NCBI GenBank assembly: GCA_040219735.1
Contig: JAVJRX010000100.1
Source of the DNA: Coleofasciculus sp040219735
GTDB lineage: Bacteria > Cyanobacteriota > Cyanobacteriia > Cyanobacteriales > Coleofasciculaceae
Length of the DNA stretch: 64,000 nucleotides
Reading direction: 5' to 3' (one strand)
Shown here: positions 60,280-64,000 of the stretch, piece after piece
How positions within the stretch are numbered: position 1 is the first letter of the stretch
Layout of the letters: each line of letters starts with the position of its first letter
The notes under the pieces: model-generated
What the model saw: only the letters and a program-made list of their open reading frames with translations
The model's database searches: none
What the model was told of the DNA's origin: nothing
Program-made: the position numbers and the translations under genes

Positions 60280-61899
60280 GTGAACGTCGCCTACTCCTCC
60301 CCGCCTGATCGCAAATCGCCAGAAATGGATATTAATCAGTTACTCCTCTGGATTGTCTGCACCTCTTGCATTCTGAACATTATCGTCGGAATGCGTCGTG
60401 CTAGGATTTCAGATTCAGCCCCCTACATCCATAGCTGGATGATTGTTTCCGGTTTGGTGTTAGCCACAACTGCTGTCTTGTATGTCCTCACTCCAGAGAA
60501 TGCAGGTTGGATTGGTGGGGGATTATGGGGGTTGTTGATTTTAATGCCGATTCTAGGGTTTAGACTCATGAATCAATTGGCATATCAGGAACGCTTTGGC
60601 TTGGCTAGCCGACTGGGTAAACTCCTCTGTTGGCTGCACCCCGCCCAGAATTGGCGTCAATTTTCTGAATTGTTGGACACGCTGGAACAACTCAAGCAAG
60701 GTTCAACCACTGAAGCCACGGCAATTATCAATCGCGACAAAACCACCAATCGTCCTCTGGTGCGACACACCATCGCCACCCTCTACAAAATGGAGGCGCG
60801 TTGGCAAGAGTTGCGGGAGTGGATTGAAACCAACGTATCACAGAGTGCCCTAGAACATGATCCCAGTATAATCCTGTACTACCTGCGAGCCGTGGGAGAA
60901 ATGGGGGACTTAAATGGCTTGCTCGCACAACTAGAGCGGTTTGAACCTATCTTAGAACAAAGCGATCGCGGCATCAATCAGAGTCAAGCTTATTTATTTG
61001 CCTTTGCCTTTTGTGGTCAAAAAGCCCAAGTCGCACAATTGCTCACTGGACCCTTAGCATTTTATCCAAATTACATTCGCCGATTTTGGCTGGCTACGAC
61101 GGATTGGGCGGCGGGAGAGGTAGAGGGGGCGCGTCAGCAACTGTGGGCTATTTCTAACCGCCATACTGGACTCTACCGCCATGCTATCCAAGCTCGTTTA
61201 TCCCAATCACCTGTCAACCCTGATGCTGTTTTAACTCAACATTCTCGGCAAATTCTAGGGCGACTTACACTCAATCTCCAACATCAGGTGCGATACGGTT
61301 CTAGAGAACGGTTTCTGGGTTCTAGAGCGTATACGACTTGGGGAATTATTGGATTAAACCTGATCGTGTTTGGATTTGAAATTCACTTGGGCGGAAGTGA
61401 AAATCAGCAGGTTTTATATGCGCTCGGAGCATTAGTGCCACAGGAAGTTCTCGACGGTGCTTGGTGGCGGTTATTGACATCAACATTTTTGCACTTTGGA
61501 TTTACGCATCTATTAATGAATATGCTGGGTCTTTATATCCTTGGACCCTTTGTCGAATATGCCCTCTCTGGGTGGCGATATTTGCTGCTCTACTTGATTA
61601 GTGGTATAGGTTCGATGTTTGTGGTATCTCTAGCCACTCATTTTGGATACTCTGAGGCGCAATTTGTGGTTGGGGCATCCGGATCAGTGATGGGAATTGT
61701 GGGCGCAACGGCGGCTATTTTACTTCAGGGATGGCGGCGCGAAAAATCGCGTTTAGCCTCTCGTCGTTTGCGGTTTATTTTATTTATTATTGCCTTTCAA
61801 GTCGTCTTTGACCTATCAATTCCTCAGGTAAGTTTCACGGGTCATACATCAGGCTTAATTATCGGTTTTTTGGTGGGGCTTATGCTGTACCATAAGTGA
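60280..61899 (+). CDS. Rhomboid protease with N-terminal helical extension
   Basis: 539 residues from a GTG start; an ATG at 60325 (MDINQLLLWIVCTSCILN) is also possible. Two N-terminal membrane helices are followed by a soluble, TPR-like helical domain (about residues 120-340). The C-terminal rhomboid domain has FLHFGFTHLLMNMLGLYILG, then VVGASGSVMGIVGATAAILL (catalytic Ser in G-A-S-G) and FTGHTSGLIIGFLVG (catalytic His). The large extension is unusual compared with the 200-residue rhomboid at 57.2 kb and may select substrates. It is divergent from the S9 peptidase. Confidence 0.9.
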   Translation: MNVAYSSPPDRKSPEMDINQLLLWIVCTSCILNIIVGMRRARISDSAPYIHSWMIVSGLVLATTAVLYVLTPENAGWIGGGLWGLLILMPILGFRLMNQLAYQERFGLASRLGKLLCWLHPAQNWRQFSELLDTLEQLKQGSTTEATAIINRDKTTNRPLVRHTIATLYKMEARWQELREWIETNVSQSALEHDPSIILYYLRAVGEMGDLNGLLAQLERFEPILEQSDRGINQSQAYLFAFAFCGQKAQVAQLLTGPLAFYPNYIRRFWLATTDWAAGEVEGARQQLWAISNRHTGLYRHAIQARLSQSPVNPDAVLTQHSRQILGRLTLNLQHQVRYGSRERFLGSRAYTTWGIIGLNLIVFGFEIHLGGSENQQVLYALGALVPQEVLDGAWWRLLTSTFLHFGFTHLLMNMLGLYILGPFVEYALSGWRYLLLYLISGIGSMFVVSLATHFGYSEAQFVVGASGSVMGIVGATAAILLQGWRREKSRLASRRLRFILFIIAFQVVFDLSIPQVSFTGHTSGLIIGFLVGLMLYHK

Positions 61900-61916
61900 T
61901 CGTAGTGTTCATCAAA

Positions 61917-64000
61917 TCAATTGAGGAAATCTCGCGTGCTGGCAGTTCTTCCAGCTAGCCGGACAATGACCTTGAGTAATTGCCTCGGTTCAATCGGCTT
62001 AGAGATGTGCATCTGGAAGCCTGCTGATAGGGCTTGCATACGGTCTTCTTCTCTAGCATAAGCGGTGACAGCCACCGCCTGCATCTGTCCCCCTTGGGCT
62101 AACGGTAACGCCCTGATCTGGCGAATCAGCCTGTAACCATTTTCACCGGGCATACCAATGTCACTCAGTAGCAGATCATATTTCATTTGTTGTAGCCGTT
62201 CCAGCGCTTCAGTTGCGGATGCTGTTGCAGTTACCATTGCCCCGTACTGTTCCAGAAGGGCGATCAAGAATTCACGGGTATCTGCATCATCATCGACGAC
62301 TAAGACTCGTATCCGACTTAGGAGTGAGGCGTCAAAGTTCAAGGATGAATCAATTCCATCGTGAGCATTCATTTTTTTGTTGTCATCATCCAAAAGAGGT
62401 AACTTGACAATAAACGTCGCCCCTTGTCCTTCTCCGGGGCTTTCAGCGTGAATCGTACCACCTTGCAGTTTCACCAGATTTTGCGCGATCGCTAATCCTA
62501 ATCCTAAGCCGGTTTGTTTTCTGGCTGTGGTGCTATCGGCTTGGCGGAAGCTTTCAAAGATATGAGGCAAAAACTCTGGATTAATTCCTTTACCCGTATC
62601 CTTGACCCGGATTTGAGCAAATTGATCCACTGGTTCTAAATGAATCTCAACTCGTCCCCCTTCTGGGGTAAACTTGACCGCATTTGAGAGTAGGTTCCAA
62701 ATCACTTGCTGTAAGCGGTTGGGGTCACCCGAAACCCAACCCCCAGAAGCATTAAGCCGGGAGTCCATTTGAATCTGTTTATCCGTCGCCGTGGGACGCA
62801 CCGTATCTAGCGCCGCTTCAATCACACCAACCAGATTCGTGGGACAGATATTCAGGCGAATTTGACCGCGAATAATCCGCGAAATATCCAGTAAATCGTC
62901 AATTAGTTGGGCTTGGGCTTGGGCGTTGCGTTCAATCGTCTCCAGGGCGCGATTTGTCTTTTGTGCATCCAACTGGCGGATGCGAAGTAACTGCGCCCAA
63001 CCCAAAATTGCGTTCAAAGGCGATCGCAATTCATGGGATACTATAGCTAAAAACTCATCCTTAGTTCGATTCGCCGCTTCTGCCACCGAACGGGCTTCCT
63101 GTTCCCGCACCAGTAGCTGATTGCGTTCTGCTTCTGCAAGTTTAATATCAGTGATATCCCGGGCAATAGCCAAGATTGATTCAACGATGCCATCTTCCGC
63201 CAATTCCGGCACCATCCGGGCTTGATAGTATCGAGTTGTATTATCGGGGGTGAGGAAATTGAACTCCGGAATTTGCTCTTGTCCCGTGGCAAATATTTCA
63301 CGCAGCGTGGTTTGCCCGTGGGTACTTATGGGTTCTGGGATGCCTAATTCCTGATAAGTTTTGCCCAGAAAACTTTGGCGTGACAATCCCGTTACCGCTT
63401 CTATGGCTGGGTTGACATACATAAAACGTAAGTCTTGATCAAATCGGCAAATAATATCCGGAGAATTTTCCACCAGGGCTTGGAATTCCTGTTGGCGACG
63501 ATAAAGTTCAGCTTGGGTTTGCTGGCGTTCCGTCACATCTCTCCAAGTGGCAATAAACCCATCGCGAAAGGGGGCAATGCAAATATCAAAGACTCGACTC
63601 AGGCGCTGTTGACCATAGTTATCTTCATACGCAACCGATTCTTTCACTAACGGTTGTCGAGTTTCCACAACCTGACAGTAGTCCGCAAATAGCCCCGTTT
63701 CTTGATGGGCGGGTAGGATTTCACACAGTCCCCTACCAATTTGCTGGTTTTGGTTTAAACTGTTGTTTTTACAGGCAGCCGCATTAACATAGTCGATGCG
63801 AAAATCAATAACCTCACCCGATTCATCGCGTATGGCGGAGTAAATGCCAAAACAGTCCAACATTGTCTCAACTGAGGTACGGAATAATTCCTCCCGTTCT
63901 TGGAGTTGGACTTCGGCTTGCTTGCGGTCTGTAATATCTCTAACTGTAGCCACCACTGTCTCAATCGTACCCTCAGCATTGGCAACGGGTGAGAGAATGT
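61917..64000 (-). CDS. Hybrid PAS sensor histidine kinase (5' end outside window)
   Basis: At least 694 residues; the frame stays open through base 64000 (upstream codons read SPVANAEGTIET, a PAS end), so the true start is beyond the window. PAS domains: LFRTSVETMLDCFGIYSAIR and FQALVENSPDIICRFDQDLR, each ending with a PAC motif. HisKA: AIVSHELRSPLNAILGWAQL. The ATPase has LLSNAVKFTPEGG, VKDTGKGI and GLGLGLAIAQNLVKLQGG. A receiver domain at the C-terminus (RVLVVDDDADTREFLIALLE, then LLLSDIGMPGENGYRLI) makes it a hybrid kinase. It is convergent with the rhomboid gene, 17 nt apart. Confidence 0.93.
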   Translation of the reverse strand, partial: ILSPVANAEGTIETVVATVRDITDRKQAEVQLQEREELFRTSVETMLDCFGIYSAIRDESGEVIDFRIDYVNAAACKNNSLNQNQQIGRGLCEILPAHQETGLFADYCQVVETRQPLVKESVAYEDNYGQQRLSRVFDICIAPFRDGFIATWRDVTERQQTQAELYRRQQEFQALVENSPDIICRFDQDLRFMYVNPAIEAVTGLSRQSFLGKTYQELGIPEPISTHGQTTLREIFATGQEQIPEFNFLTPDNTTRYYQARMVPELAEDGIVESILAIARDITDIKLAEAERNQLLVREQEARSVAEAANRTKDEFLAIVSHELRSPLNAILGWAQLLRIRQLDAQKTNRALETIERNAQAQAQLIDDLLDISRIIRGQIRLNICPTNLVGVIEAALDTVRPTATDKQIQMDSRLNASGGWVSGDPNRLQQVIWNLLSNAVKFTPEGGRVEIHLEPVDQFAQIRVKDTGKGINPEFLPHIFESFRQADSTTARKQTGLGLGLAIAQNLVKLQGGTIHAESPGEGQGATFIVKLPLLDDDNKKMNAHDGIDSSLNFDASLLSRIRVLVVDDDADTREFLIALLEQYGAMVTATASATEALERLQQMKYDLLLSDIGMPGENGYRLIRQIRALPLAQGGQMQAVAVTAYAREEDRMQALSAGFQMHISKPIEPRQLLKVIVRLAGRTASTRDFLN

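Overview
The window is cyanobacterial chromosome. Signs are the frequent HIP1 octamer (GCGATCGC) inside and between genes, a photosystem II S4-domain protein, the sulfolipid genes sqdB and sqdX, a carotenoid oxygenase, a PEP-CTERM protein, a HetZ-family protein, and the order rplS - tRNA-Trp - secE - nusG - rplK - rplA - rplJ - rplL. The many multi-PAS kinases, intergenic repeats and small toxin-antitoxin loci suggest a large-genome filamentous species of the Coleofasciculus/Microcoleus kind. The genus is a guess.

Layout. 0-9.5 kb: SRPBCC protein, Cys-rich mini-protein, orphan potC, PSII S4 protein, alpha/beta hydrolase, serA, prmA, PPC-domain protein. 9.7-17.3 kb: PHP phosphoesterase, HetZ-family regulator, YciO/Sua5 protein, a TnpB-only IS200/IS605 element with a divergent 50-residue ribbon-helix-helix ORF, comB, pheS. 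17.6-21.5 kb: two overlapping P-loop NTPase genes, the first with a vMAP-type HTH and the second with a membrane domain. 22-25 kb: ubiX and a CHASE2-adenylate cyclase. 25.2-27.8 kb: an accessory island of a DUF1643 protein facing a two-gene unit (MazG plus MazG C-terminal domain; helical '5-hmdU DNA kinase/aGPT-PPlase' family protein). 27.9-38.1 kb: TPR protein, UPF0175/PIN toxin-antitoxin pair, BT1 transporter plus carotenoid oxygenase, GT2 glycosyltransferase, ilvC, a truncated DMT transporter, DUF433/DUF5615 pair, DUF1349 protein. 38.3-42.5 kb: ribosomal protein and transcription cluster. 42.9-50.4 kb: outer-membrane-like protein, small membrane peptide, multi-PAS histidine kinase, GAF-PAS-cyclase. 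50.8-54.2 kb: sqdX, two small ORFs, sqdB, GNAT. 54.5-64 kb: PEP-CTERM protein, RmlD-like reductase, small proteins, two rhomboids around an S9 peptidase, and a hybrid histidine kinase running off the right edge.

How the parts work together. The 38-42.5 kb block is one translation and transcription unit with an attenuator-like terminator before rplJ-rplL. prmA, elsewhere in the window, encodes the methyltransferase of the L11 protein made there. sqdB and sqdX are consecutive sulfolipid steps. The BT1 transporter and carotenoid oxygenase genes are 18 nt apart and probably co-transcribed. Two class III nucleotide cyclases and two large sensor kinases give a signalling-rich background.

The best candidates for an under-described system are the MazG/helical-kinase/DUF1643 island (25.2-27.8 kb) and the overlapping NTPase pair (17.6-21.5 kb). 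Both are called from motifs alone, without database searches. Much of the non-coding DNA is dispersed palindromic or inverted repeat families, listed individually; one copy supplies the C-terminal codons of the BT1 transporter gene.
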